Assembly (NCBI GenBank): GCA_039802205.1 | Contig: JBDRWD010000020.1 | Coordinates: 1-35,530 of the forward strand | From: a candidate division WOR-3 bacterium | GTDB taxonomy: Bacteria > Hydrothermota > Tepidihabitantia > SM23-42 > JAOAFX01 | DNA length: 35,530 nucleotides | Direction: 5' to 3' | Part shown: piece after piece, positions 17,740 through 26,346 of the stretch | Layout: each line of letters begins with the position of its first letter | Position numbering within the stretch: position 1 is the stretch's first letter | The notes under the pieces: model-generated | What the model was told of the DNA's origin: nothing | Databases searched by the model: none | What the model saw: the letters and a program-made list of their open reading frames with translations, nothing else | Position numbers and translations under genes: made by a program

Positions 17740-18993
17740 TTATCCCTTTTTTTCTTCTTCGGTCTGGGGCTTTTCGGCTGTCTCTTCTTCTTTTTTCCGC
17801 TTCTTTGCTTTTTTATCTTCATCTTTTTCTTCTGGCTTTTCTTCAACCTTCTCTTCTTTCTTTTCTTCCACTTTCTCTTCAAAGACCTCTTCTTTTATCT
17901 CCAAGAGATTTTTATCATCTTTCTTCTTTACCAGCACGGTAAATATCAGGGTGTTTCCTGCCCAGTAGATTGCACATCCCAACGAGAGGACACCCGCGAT
18001 GATGAGATAGTAAATTATTCCGAGCACAAAGGAAGATATGGCGCCTGCCCAGCTTTCATATGCCGGAGCATACTCAGGAGGGAATAGCAGATTGGACATA
18101 CCAATCCAATCCAAATAGCCGGTTATAAAATTCTTTAGCGTCTCCGGATAAAAATCAGGGATTACGATCTTTACATAATAAGCGGCATTGGTAAAAAGAT
18201 TGCTCAATTTCTCACCGGGAACAATGATACCAATGACCGCATAACATAGATAAATTGCCTTTGCCGCGAAGAAACCCAGAATGATTATTCCCAGGATCAT
18301 CACCAACTTTAATAAGAACTCATAGGTGATGAAACGCCAGGGCTGGTCGTTGATGACTGAGAACGACTCAAAGAGTGTATCAAATGTATCATTGCCGGTG
18401 GTACCAACAATTGCAGGCCCGATAGCGAGCGCAACGAGAGTTACGATTGCCAGATAAAGAATAAAGATACAGACAAAGAATGCTGGAATCGCCATCAGGG
18501 TGAAAAAGAGTTGTCCGAAATAGGGAATCCAAGTGATGAGTGCCAGAATTATACCCATAACGATGAGGGAGGCAATAAAGACAATTAATACAAACGGTGC
18601 CAAAATTGCTGATTTGCCATTCTTCAGTGCAAATTTGAAAGCCTCTTTTATTTCGTAGAATTCATCGCCTTTTAGTTGTTCATAGGTAACCTTGGAGACC
18701 GCTACGCCGGTGATCAAAAAGACGCAGACCCACCAAATAATACCGGCAATCCACAAAACCCAGGAATACCAGGGAAAGCTGATTTCGGGTACCAGAAACG
18801 GCATCAGCCGATAACTGGACCAAACCTCGCCTATATCAATCCCCGCGGTCAGAAAGGCAATGTAGGAAAGGATGGTGTAACCAATACCACCTATAATTAA
18901 ACCGAGAAAACTTATCCACATTTTTTTGGCACTGAAACCGAGTCGACCTGCCCGAAAAACATCTTTGAAGTTAAAATGTAAATTTGTCACCAT
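17740..18993 (-). CDS. Polytopic membrane protein with Lys/Glu-rich tail, unknown function
   Basis: About 365 residues contain seven or eight hydrophobic helices, several in long Ile/Val/Phe runs, followed by a 50-residue C-terminal tail made almost only of Lys and Glu (with Asp, Pro, Ala). The pattern suggests a cytoplasmic charged tail. The family is not recognised. ATG at 18993 directly follows AGGAGGT; the next codon, GTG at 18990, has better ribosome spacing and may be the real start. It has its own strong promoter (19015-19042). Confidence 0.8.
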   Translation of the reverse strand: MVTNLHFNFKDVFRAGRLGFSAKKMWISFLGLIIGGIGYTILSYIAFLTAGIDIGEVWSSYRLMPFLVPEISFPWYSWVLWIAGIIWWVCVFLITGVAVSKVTYEQLKGDEFYEIKEAFKFALKNGKSAILAPFVLIVFIASLIVMGIILALITWIPYFGQLFFTLMAIPAFFVCIFILYLAIVTLVALAIGPAIVGTTGNDTFDTLFESFSVINDQPWRFITYEFLLKLVMILGIIILGFFAAKAIYLCYAVIGIIVPGEKLSNLFTNAAYYVKIVIPDFYPETLKNFITGYLDWIGMSNLLFPPEYAPAYESWAGAISSFVLGIIYYLIIAGVLSLGCAIYWAGNTLIFTVLVKKKDDKNLLEIKEEVFEEKVEEKKEEKVEEKPEEKDEDKKAKKRKKEEETAEKPQTEEEKKG

Positions 18994-19014
18994 ACCTCCT
19001 TTTTAGAATAGGCA

Positions 19015-19042
19015 ATTATATCCATATATGCTCGGTTGTCAA
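19015..19042 (-). promoter_or_regulatory. Promoter of membrane protein gene
   Basis: Minus strand TTGACA (19042-19037), 16 bases, TATAAT (19020-19015), followed by a short leader ending in AAAAAGGAGGT. Confidence 0.8.
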
Positions 19043-19048
19043 TAGAAA

Positions 19049-20680
19049 TTATCTTACGAAAACAATCTTTCCCAATTCCTTATTACCTTTCGATCCATCA
19101 AAAAGATAAAAGTAAACACCTACCGGCAAGTATGCTGTTTCCCAGTCATATTCGCCAGGTATTAACCTGCCGGTCTGAAAGACCATTCGCCCCTGAACAT
19201 CATAAAATTTCACAACTCCTGGTTCCTTCAGAAAAAAGCGTAAGGAGTGCCGGTAAATAGGAGTTATCCAAAACACCTTTCTATTTTTGATGGTATCCTC
19301 ATGCACCACTCCACCTGAGGTATATTCAAAGGCTCCGATATCCAATACACCATCGTAAGGTCTATTTTCAATCTGCCGATGTTTTACATACTGATATACC
19401 ACATTGTGGTGGGGTAAAACCTGGGGCGCCAGGAAGGTTCCAGCATCACGACATGGGGCAGTAGCGGAAAGGTGAAAATCTTCATTGTTGAAATCCACAA
19501 AGCCCGGCTCGTTACCGGTGATTATGCCTCCTGAATCAACAAAAGTCCCCTGAAAGGTGCTGTGAGAGATAACCCAGTTGGGTTTTAACCAGTTATGCCG
19601 GCTCACCAATAAACCATATTCAGCAAGCATCGCCAGTCTGTTGCCCGAGGCGGTGACGTAAAAAATATTATTACGCGCATCACAGGATTCTAAATTGGTT
19701 GATAACCGGAAAAGGGTTGTATTACCCGTGCGTTTAGAGATAACGGTATTGTTATAGAAATATAATCGGCCGTGACGATAATGAGTGGTATCCCCGCTGT
19801 CACCTCCATAATGGACGATCTGGCTGTTCCCTTCATCGGTCTGCTCAATCAACACATTTCCGTAGACGAATGTCTTCCGATAGGATGTATCATTATAAAT
19901 CTCGGGATAGTCTGAGTCCACCAGATCTAACTGTCTATTACCATATTCAATCCAGTTATATTTGATTACACATCCTGATGAACGATCTTTAAGGTTATTG
20001 CCAAGACACCCGCTGCGCAGACGGCTAAAATAATTATATTGAAAAGTTATTCCCTGGGCTTCGGTATAATTATTGTGTTCGTAGATGCTATTTTCCATTC
20101 CATTGTCATAGATAAAACAACCTTCGACAATAATATTTTTACCCTGGTAGGCGACAAAAAATCCATTCCCGCAGTCATGTAATATACAGTTACGGACGGT
20201 GATATTGCTTCCGGCTACAATGTAGATTGTTGCGGCATTGCTTGCATAGTTTTGGAGTTGCCCCTGGTCATCATAAAAGGTATAAGGAGGACGAGCACTT
20301 TTGATATCAAGATTCTCAATAATGATGTAATTGGGAGTCTGATTGGGTATGCTGGAGCCACCAATATTTATTATTCCCCGATTCTCTGACCAGTAATCAA
20401 GTTGCAAACGCGTGACCGCATCCCTACCGTCAATCACCGGTAGCTCACCATTGGGTGAAGGGACACCCTGGAAAACGATGGGTGCATTTATCGTCCCGGT
20501 GCGGGCAATGACCCATTTTTCACGATAGGGGATTGAACGATAATGTATTTTTACTGTATCTCCGGGATTTAACGATTCCAAAGGAACAGCACCAATGCTG
20601 TCATAGGGCATCCCTGGTCCTACATTATAGGTATAACCTAATATCAATAATGGGATTAATATTTGGGGTACATATTTCAT
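19049..20680 (-). CDS. Secreted parallel beta-helix protein with T9SS-like C-terminus
   Basis: ATG at 20680 (after GGGAGAG) gives a signal peptide and 543 residues; the in-frame TTG at 20695 is rejected. The middle contains repeating short strands with Asn/Ile ladders (NITVRNCILHDCGNGFFV, NIIVEGCFIYDNG) typical of right-handed beta-helix or pectate-lyase-like folds, which bind or cleave polysaccharides. The last 80 residues (VKFYDVQGRMVFQTGRL to LPVGVYFYLFDG and KIVFVR) match a Por/T9SS type A sorting tail. Substrate and catalytic residues are not identified. It is a single gene behind its own promoter. Confidence 0.85.
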   Translation of the reverse strand: MKYVPQILIPLLILGYTYNVGPGMPYDSIGAVPLESLNPGDTVKIHYRSIPYREKWVIARTGTINAPIVFQGVPSPNGELPVIDGRDAVTRLQLDYWSENRGIINIGGSSIPNQTPNYIIIENLDIKSARPPYTFYDDQGQLQNYASNAATIYIVAGSNITVRNCILHDCGNGFFVAYQGKNIIVEGCFIYDNGMENSIYEHNNYTEAQGITFQYNYFSRLRSGCLGNNLKDRSSGCVIKYNWIEYGNRQLDLVDSDYPEIYNDTSYRKTFVYGNVLIEQTDEGNSQIVHYGGDSGDTTHYRHGRLYFYNNTVISKRTGNTTLFRLSTNLESCDARNNIFYVTASGNRLAMLAEYGLLVSRHNWLKPNWVISHSTFQGTFVDSGGIITGNEPGFVDFNNEDFHLSATAPCRDAGTFLAPQVLPHHNVVYQYVKHRQIENRPYDGVLDIGAFEYTSGGVVHEDTIKNRKVFWITPIYRHSLRFFLKEPGVVKFYDVQGRMVFQTGRLIPGEYDWETAYLPVGVYFYLFDGSKGNKELGKIVFVR

Positions 20681-20699
20681 AAGCTCTCCCTTCAAAAAA

Positions 20700-20727
20700 A
20701 TTATAATTGATATTCAGCTTAAGTCAA
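20700..20727 (-). promoter_or_regulatory. Promoter of beta-helix protein gene
   Basis: Minus strand TTGACT (20727-20722), 16 bases, TATAAT (20705-20700), 20 bases before the ATG at 20680. Confidence 0.75.
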
Positions 20728-20827
20728 TGGTTCATATAACATCGATCGCCCAAATTTTGAAAGTCTAATAATATTCCTATTGAACAACAGATTATTGCCA
20801 GTGGAGTGCGTAAATTAAACGATTTCC

Positions 20828-21877
20828 CTATTCTTTCTTTTTAATATTGGCAAATCCGATTATCAATAATATCACAATTGATACCAAAACACCTAACATT
20901 GCCGGGATAGGGACACTTTTGGGAGATGCTACAATGTTGAAATTGTGCCCAATGGCAAATCCCACAAACATTCCCAAAATTGCGATTAAAGAGTCAAGGT
21001 TTCCCCGGCTTGCCATTACCGTCTGCTTAAAAGGACAGCCACCAAGCATTATTGAACCCAATCCAATCACAAACATAGAAAGTAAATTCCATAAATTAGC
21101 AGTATGGGCAATCGGGTGGGCACCGGATTTGAATTGACCAAATGCCAGATTCGCAATAAAGGCAACTATCAAAAAGGCAATCGTCCCCTGGACTCTATGA
21201 AAACTTTTTATTATAACCAGATCAAGTGTTCCACCCAGGGAGCAGAAAGAAGACCATTGACCGAGAATGCCTAATAAGATACCCGCACCGAGTGAGATCA
21301 GAATTGGTGCATGGGCAGTATGCTTTTTGTTTATCCCTGTGGGATCTAAAATCAACAAAATCAAAAAGATTACTCCAATTAACGGTGTTAACCAAGCTAA
21401 GACTTGCCCATTTTTCACTTCTAAGGACCTTCCCATAGATAATCCACTTTTGACAAAGTAGTTAAATATCAGCACTGCAAGAATAATACCCAATAAACCA
21501 AAGAGTGCGGTCCAGTCCCCCGCAGAAATTCTGCCAAACATTCTTATCGGACAACCCAAAAATATCAAGGCATTATAACCGACAAGAATGCCTATGATAA
21601 ATCTCAATATCGGTTTTGCACCCCAGGTTGCACGCATCTGTTTGGTAAAGAGTGCAAATATCGTTGCACCCAGGATAAATCCGATTATTTCGGGTCTTAT
21701 ATAACTGACCGCAGTAATCTTATGCAAACCTATGGCACCAGCGATATCACGATAAAAACATAAAACACAAATCCCCATATTTGCTGGATTTCCCATTTTT
21801 CCTAAAAATGCAAATAGAAAGCCCATTACTCCACCGGTTATTATTAAACCTGGTGACAAAGATAATTTCTTTTCCAT
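20828..21877 (-). CDS. yedE: YedE/YeeE-type sulfur/selenium transport membrane protein
   Basis: A 349-residue inner-membrane protein with about ten helices. It carries the repeated cysteine motifs of the YeeE/YedE family: GICVLCFYRDI, LGCPIRMFGRISAGDW, SSFCSLGGTLDL and GGCPFKQTVMASRGNLDS. In YeeE these cysteines guide thiosulfate through the channel, and the YedE/FdhT branch is associated with selenium metabolism; the CPxRxxGRxxAGDW form fits the YedE branch best. Which element is moved here is inference. It is the last gene of the long 31.4-20.8 kb operon, 13 bases after the barrel gene. Confidence 0.85.
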   Translation of the reverse strand: MEKKLSLSPGLIITGGVMGFLFAFLGKMGNPANMGICVLCFYRDIAGAIGLHKITAVSYIRPEIIGFILGATIFALFTKQMRATWGAKPILRFIIGILVGYNALIFLGCPIRMFGRISAGDWTALFGLLGIILAVLIFNYFVKSGLSMGRSLEVKNGQVLAWLTPLIGVIFLILLILDPTGINKKHTAHAPILISLGAGILLGILGQWSSFCSLGGTLDLVIIKSFHRVQGTIAFLIVAFIANLAFGQFKSGAHPIAHTANLWNLLSMFVIGLGSIMLGGCPFKQTVMASRGNLDSLIAILGMFVGFAIGHNFNIVASPKSVPIPAMLGVLVSIVILLIIGFANIKKKE

Positions 21878-21890
21878 TTTATTCTCCTAT

Positions 21891-22883
21891 CTATTTTGGG
21901 ATTATATAAGTCAATTCTATCCCTGTTGTATTTGCCCAGATATTTGTATTACTTTTCAAAAAGGTATTATACGCACTAAGCGAAATGTTTTTTAATCTCT
22001 CCCCTGATGATAATGGCTTACGCATAAGTCTTAATTCCAAACTTGCTGAATTGTATTTGTTTGTTAATGTATCTCTTGGTGGTCTTGAATAAATTCTTAT
22101 GCGTATCCATAAGAAGTTATTTTTTTTAAATTGCTGGACAAATTGTGACCAGATTGTATATGATACTGAACCAACAAAATTGTTAAACTGCCGGTAACCT
22201 AAATGTATTGCATTTTTTTCTGTTATACGATGAGCAATAAAGGGTTCAAATGAATTCGTCCAGGTAACTTCTTGAGCAGTTGTAGAAAAATTTGGAAAAA
22301 TAAAGGTATTTTTGAACATCAGGTAGGTGCGGGGCGTAATAATCTGCTGCCAGCGCAAGACTATAGAATGAAAAATACTACCATTGTTGAGCATCATTGA
22401 ATATGTTGGTTCAAACATTGATGCTAAACCGATGTTGATCCGTGCACCAAAGATACCTGAGTGGCTCTCGCTATTATTCAGAGAACGGAGATATTCATAG
22501 AAAAAATAAGGAAAAACCTGGGGGGAAGATGCATAACCTGCACCAAACTTAACCCGGTGGTCAAATTCATAGGTTATCGGCTCAATAAATCTCCGATATG
22601 AATTTTCTTTCAACCTGTATTCGCGAAATTCGTATCTAAGAACAAAGACATCCTTTGGTGTAAAGCGCTTACGTAAACGAAACATACTCTTATGAGTGGG
22701 AATCAGAAAATCGGCAGTGTCTGGCTCATCTTCTTCAGGTACTGGAGTGTTACATATACCAAATTGATAATTAAAATCCACACGCGCCTTCAAAGCTGGA
22801 TCAAGGGTTGGTCCTGCAGTAAAAACCAAAGATGAGGGCATCGTTAACAACATAAAAGTTAGAAGAAGTTTCTTGTGTAGCAT
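21891..22883 (-). CDS. Predicted outer-membrane beta-barrel protein
   Basis: A 330-residue protein with a signal peptide (LLLTFMLLTMPSSLVFTAG) and alternating aromatic/polar strands throughout, as in outer-membrane barrels. Its place directly after a DUF4266-like mini-lipoprotein recalls DUF4266-DUF3570 gene pairs, so it may be a distant DUF3570-type barrel; this is inference from layout, not from a confident motif. The ribosome site GAGGAGATAGGCA overlaps a small hairpin just after the preceding gene. Confidence 0.7.
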   Translation of the reverse strand: MLHKKLLLTFMLLTMPSSLVFTAGPTLDPALKARVDFNYQFGICNTPVPEEDEPDTADFLIPTHKSMFRLRKRFTPKDVFVLRYEFREYRLKENSYRRFIEPITYEFDHRVKFGAGYASSPQVFPYFFYEYLRSLNNSESHSGIFGARINIGLASMFEPTYSMMLNNGSIFHSIVLRWQQIITPRTYLMFKNTFIFPNFSTTAQEVTWTNSFEPFIAHRITEKNAIHLGYRQFNNFVGSVSYTIWSQFVQQFKKNNFLWIRIRIYSRPPRDTLTNKYNSASLELRLMRKPLSSGERLKNISLSAYNTFLKSNTNIWANTTGIELTYIIPK

Positions 22884-22894
22884 TGCCTATCTCC

Positions 22895-22910
22895 TCTCAG
22901 AACTCTGAGA
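22895..22910. repeat. Hairpin between mini-lipoprotein and barrel genes
   Basis: Arms CTCAGA / TCTGAG (22896-22901, 22904-22909) extended by one pair. It directly follows the TGA stop region of the mini-lipoprotein and borders the ribosome site of the barrel gene, so it could tune its translation. Confidence 0.5.
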
Positions 22911-22921
22911 AGAAATCACGG

Positions 22922-23113
22922 TCAAGTTGGGCAGCCTGAATGACTGCCCCCTTCGGTAACGGTTTCTTCAGCGCGGATAAAATCAATATCTTTATCTTCG
23001 TCAACGAACATCATATCACCCTTGGTGAGCGGTGAAGGCTTTTTGAAGACTGACGAGCAGGAGTTTATGATTATTGCTAAAAGTATCAACAGATATAAAA
23101 CAAATCTTTTCAT
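22922..23113 (-). CDS. DUF4266-like mini-lipoprotein
   Basis: Only 63 residues: a lipoprotein signal ending in INSC (cysteine 19), then SSVFKKPSPL, the segment KGDMMFVDED and a Gly/Ser/Cys C-terminus GGSHSGCPT. The order short lipoprotein, DMxF segment, Gly-Cys tail is that of DUF4266 proteins, which are found beside DUF3570 barrels and redox genes. The stop is a TGA directly after CPT, and a second in-frame TGA follows two codons later. It lies four bases after the YdjY-like gene. Confidence 0.65.
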   Translation of the reverse strand: MKRFVLYLLILLAIIINSCSSVFKKPSPLTKGDMMFVDEDKDIDFIRAEETVTEGGSHSGCPT

Positions 23114-23117
23114 CTAT

Positions 23118-23762
23118 CTATTGGGCAAGTTTAAATGTAACGATCACCAGTGTAGAATCAGCGGGCAAAAGTTCGGCACGCGGTCTAAATGTATAGACCT
23201 GCATCATCTTCTCATACCAGTTATAAGTCGTATTGCTGGTGATACTTATATTACAAGCAGTATAACACATTATACACCCCATATTCGTGTCAATCGCCCT
23301 CTGCTTGCCATTGTGCATTCTTATTTCAAAGCCGCGATTAAGGCTATCCTGCACGAGCTCATTTAAGGTATAAGATTTGGGCGCTCCATCCCAGCGAAAT
23401 GTCACCTCAAATTTGCTACCCGTGGCAACTGCGGCGCTATCCGGGTTATCACCGATATCTATTCCCGGATCAGCACCGATATCAATCAGGGCATCAAAAA
23501 AATCCGCATGATTACAATATGCCTGTAATAAAGCCTTGGGCGCTTTTATTCCGCCTTGATAGACGATACAATTATGTAAAGAAGCTGAATCATCACACCA
23601 GATACGATTCAATCTTGTGGCAATCCGGACTTCCTTATTTTCTATATCAACAACAATCGGTTTTTCTGGTGTCGGATCGGTAATCTCTTCTTTTTTCTTC
23701 GAACAAAGACTAATAGTTAGGATAAAACTGATGAGAATTATTGATATTTTTTTATTAAACAT
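23118..23762 (-). CDS. YdjY-like lipoprotein, copy 2
   Basis: A 214-residue lipoprotein (signal ending in TISLC) with an Asp/Pro linker (EITDPTPEKPIVVD), an EVRIATRLNR strand and the YdjY-family features H-N-C-I-V near residue 66, IGADPG in the middle and a C-terminal GCIMCYTAC motif (CxxCxxxC). The cysteines could bind a metal or haem-like group or form disulfides; the family's function is unknown to me. It is clearly paralogous to the gene at 24866-25525 over its whole length. Ribosome site AAAGGAGG. Confidence 0.8.
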   Translation of the reverse strand: MFNKKISIILISFILTISLCSKKKEEITDPTPEKPIVVDIENKEVRIATRLNRIWCDDSASLHNCIVYQGGIKAPKALLQAYCNHADFFDALIDIGADPGIDIGDNPDSAAVATGSKFEVTFRWDGAPKSYTLNELVQDSLNRGFEIRMHNGKQRAIDTNMGCIMCYTACNISITSNTTYNWYEKMMQVYTFRPRAELLPADSTLVIVTFKLAQ

Positions 23763-23775
23763 CCGACCTCCTTTT

Positions 23776-24813
23776 TTACTCTCTTTTGTACAAATAATTC
23801 AAATACCGAAGCATCAGTTCATTTTTATTATTAAGACTATCAACTAACGCCCCAAAGATTATTGTGGAGCATATTGCCCGATAGTTATTGGAGTTGCCAG
23901 ACCAACAAGCAACCCGGACGATGCTGTCTTGATCTTTAAATAAAACCGTTCCCTCCTGGGGGATTAATTTATCCACTAAATGATCTGGTCCCTGTCTGTA
24001 TAAATAGCCAAAAGAGAATGAATCCACTATCGATGCCGACTGTCCGATTAGAAGTTTTACATTACCACTATCCATAGGCAATCCATCGCCTCCAAACACA
24101 CAACCAAAGCGTCTAAGCAACTGAGTCGTATCACTTAGCCCCACAAAATCACATCCTTCAATATATAATCCTTTTCCTGAATCAAGAAATTCGGTCAATC
24201 TTTGTCGCTCAGCCTGAGCGATGATTGATAGATCCCCTCAAGTTCTTTCCCAGCCGAAGGTGATAAAACCAACCTTGTAAGAACTCAAATCCGGTGGTAA
24301 AAAAGTCAGTTTATCACAACTGTAACCATTGACAATTATTGTCTGTTCAAGCCAGTAACTGCAATCAATAGATTTATTGATGTTTGAATCATAAAATACA
24401 TCATTCTGGTCAAAGAGCCAGATAAAAATCTCCGTGTTATCAAGGTTGTTGAAAGCAGTCACATTCAATATATCTGAAGTACCTTCATTATCTTCGAGGT
24501 CATATGCCTTGGCATAGATTGAATGCCTTGAATTATCAGGCACATTTCTTGTATCCCACTGATACATACATATAGAGTCATCGGCAGTCTGAACCAGATG
24601 ATTATCAAGATATATTTCTATCCTTGAGATACCACTTCTGTCGTATGCAGCGACTTTTATAGAACAGACATTTGCAACCACAGCACTTTGGGGACTTAAA
24701 ATTTCTACTTCCGGCGGTTCGGTATCAGGTTCTATCTTTGATTTGCAGGAGAAGAAAATCACTATTCCAAGAGATAAGATTAGGATTGATTTGAATTTAG
24801 GTGAACGAGAAAT
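23776..24813 (-). CDS. Ig-like lipoprotein with in-frame TGA (Sec candidate or pseudogene)
   Basis: One reading frame runs from 24813 to a normal stop at 23776 and is broken only by TGA at 24238-24240 (codon 192). Before it are a lipoprotein signal (FKSILILSLGIVIFFSC), an Ig-like domain (PPEVEILSPQSAVV to LNVTAFNN) and the first half of an alpha/beta domain. After it the domain continues without a frame change (GDLSIIAQAERQRLTEFLDSGKGLYIEGCD, to LRYLNYLYKRE), so this is a stop, not a frameshift. A 7-bp hairpin begins 17 bases after the TGA. The start is also odd: GGAGG precedes an ATT at 24813 by five bases, while a TTG at 24858 sits in a hairpin. These signs fit either selenocysteine recoding or early gene decay. 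TTG 24825 is a further start option. Confidence 0.65.
24205..24221 (-). other. SECIS-like hairpin downstream of in-frame TGA
   Basis: On the minus strand TCGCTCA-GGC-TGAGCGA, a perfect 7-bp stem, starts 17 bases after the TGA. Opening the last pair gives a 6-bp stem and the loop AGGCT, with G in its second position, 22 bases from the TGA. This matches the general bacterial SECIS description (short stem, small loop with an early G, loop about 16-37 bases from UGA), but such hairpins also occur by chance. Confidence 0.4.
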
Positions 24814-24828
24814 GTCGACCTCCAATTC

Positions 24829-24859
24829 ACTTGGGGGGATGCTTATGCACCCCCCCAAA
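24829..24859. repeat. Strong GC hairpin before Ig-like lipoprotein gene
   Basis: Nearly perfect arms, TTGGGGGGGTGC and GCATCCCCCCAA on the minus strand, with the loop ATAA and one G-T pair. It begins seven bases after the stop of YdjY copy 1 and lies just before the ribosome site of the next gene. No T-run follows, so it is not a standard terminator. It may reduce expression of the next gene or stabilise the upstream message. Confidence 0.75.
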
Positions 24860-24865
24860 CGGTTT

Positions 24866-25525
24866 CTATTGTACCTTCCTGAAAATCACAACCGCATGAG
24901 TGCCTTCAGCAGGCCATTTTTCCTTGATCGGTCTGAAGGGCCATTTTACACCGCTGTAGTAAAAATCATATGCAGTATAGGATGGGTTGCTCGTAATTGA
25001 AGTCTTGCAAGTGGTATAACACCAGATGCAACCTTTGTTCAATGCTTCGGCACGCGCATAACTGTTATGCATTCGGCATTTGAATTCTCTGCCTAAAGAA
25101 TCTTCAACAAGTTCGTTAATATCATATATCGTAGTATCGCCATCAAACTTTACCAATACCTTGAATTCAGTTCCCGTAGGAACTCCATTGGTATCAGGGG
25201 GGTCACCAATGTCAACACCGGGATCGGCGCCGACAGCGAGTAACGCAAAATAAAAATCGGAATGATGGACATTAGCGACCAGCACTGCCTTGCCACCATT
25301 GGTGCCGTATTTCGAAACAATGCAATTATGATTTGATACAGAATCATCTACCCACATCCTGTTTACTACGCAGGATATCTTCACTTCATTATTAGCAGTA
25401 TCAATGACTATTGGATTCAATGGTGTCGGATCAGTTATTTTTTCTTCCTCTTCTTTTCCGCAAAAGATAGTGAGGGATGCAATTATTATGCATCCAAGGA
25501 TGATTAGGGTTTTTAGTTGTTTCAT
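24866..25525 (-). CDS. YdjY-like lipoprotein, copy 1
   Basis: A 219-residue lipoprotein (signal ending in SLTIFC) paralogous to the gene at 23118-23762. The shared features are the linker KITDPTPLNPIVID, HNCIV, GADPGVDIGDPPD, LNELV/INELV with DSL, the segment RMHN, and GCIWCYTTCKTSITSNPSY near the C-terminus with CxxCxxxC. Periplasmic and membrane-anchored. The two copies flank the Ig-like lipoprotein gene. A good ribosome site (AAAGGAGGTAAA) precedes the ATG. Confidence 0.8.
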   Translation of the reverse strand: MKQLKTLIILGCIIIASLTIFCGKEEEEKITDPTPLNPIVIDTANNEVKISCVVNRMWVDDSVSNHNCIVSKYGTNGGKAVLVANVHHSDFYFALLAVGADPGVDIGDPPDTNGVPTGTEFKVLVKFDGDTTIYDINELVEDSLGREFKCRMHNSYARAEALNKGCIWCYTTCKTSITSNPSYTAYDFYYSGVKWPFRPIKEKWPAEGTHAVVIFRKVQ

Positions 25526-25537
25526 TTTACCTCCTTT

Positions 25538-26335
25538 TTATGGTTTTTGTCCGATAAATAAGCCGCTGCCGACCTTGTGCTCATGGGCAGCCTTGCGCCA
25601 GATGGTGACAAGATTTTCTGCAAAATTATATAAGTCTTGACCAAAGTTCTTTAGAATCTCGGGCTTTAATTTACCTGTAACCATATTATAGTATTCATCG
25701 AAGTGTCGGGCAAATGCCTCGGTATTATCAATCGCCTCAAGAACCTTAAAGCCAACCTTCTTCATAAGCTCCTGATACCCTTCAAATGACTCCATATATG
25801 GAAATGCCATAGAGTCGTAGAGTGGCTCAAGTTCCTGGGGCGTGATTTTCCCGGTAATAATCCAGTCAGTAAATCCAATCTTGCCCCCAGGTTTCAATAC
25901 CCGATATGCCTCTCTTAATAGTCTTTCTTTGTCCGTTACATAGCACCAGGCCTCCTGTCCCCAGACGATATCTATTGAATTAGACTTAAATGGTAGGTCT
26001 AATACATTCCCTTCATAGTATTCAATCATATGGTCAAGTTTCGCTGCTTTGGTTCTTTCTATTGCCTTTTTGAGCATCGTCTTTGTCGCATCCACACCCT
26101 TCACATACACCCCGTACTTACTCGCCAGATGCCTTGCTGGCCCACCGAGCGCACTGCAAAGGTCAGCAACGACCATTCCTGGTTTTAAACCCAGTTTTTG
26201 TGCCAGGACATCGGTCGCTTCTGGTCCGCCGGAGTGAATCTGCTCCCCCATCACTGCCTCCCAGAGGAGACCGCCAGGACCATCATAGACATCCTGGACA
26301 TCTTTTATGGTATAGTCTTTTTTATAGATCTCCAT
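25538..26335 (-). CDS. SAM-dependent class I methyltransferase
   Basis: A 265-residue protein with motif I in the form VADLCSALGGPARHLA, KGVDAT as motif II and NVLDLPFKSNSIDIVWGQEAW as motif III, then LREAYRVLKPGGKIGFTD. It resembles small-molecule N- or S-methyltransferases of the sarcosine/dimethylglycine type; MGEQIHSGG near residue 30 is also typical of that group. The substrate is unknown. ATG at 26335 has AAAGGGGG before it; the ATG at 26350 overlaps the symporter stop (ATGA) and lacks a ribosome site. The position right after a symporter suggests it acts on the imported solute. Confidence 0.85.
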   Translation of the reverse strand: MEIYKKDYTIKDVQDVYDGPGGLLWEAVMGEQIHSGGPEATDVLAQKLGLKPGMVVADLCSALGGPARHLASKYGVYVKGVDATKTMLKKAIERTKAAKLDHMIEYYEGNVLDLPFKSNSIDIVWGQEAWCYVTDKERLLREAYRVLKPGGKIGFTDWIITGKITPQELEPLYDSMAFPYMESFEGYQELMKKVGFKVLEAIDNTEAFARHFDEYYNMVTGKLKPEILKNFGQDLYNFAENLVTIWRKAAHEHKVGSGLFIGQKP

Positions 26336-26346
26336 AATGCCCCCTT

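Noticed and set aside
23776-24858. Two separate genes (24238-24858 and 23776-24198) or a frameshifted pair
   Set aside because: Reading the minus strand through 24238 shows that both parts are in the same frame with only a TGA between them and no other stop, and the domain continues, so this is one interrupted gene.
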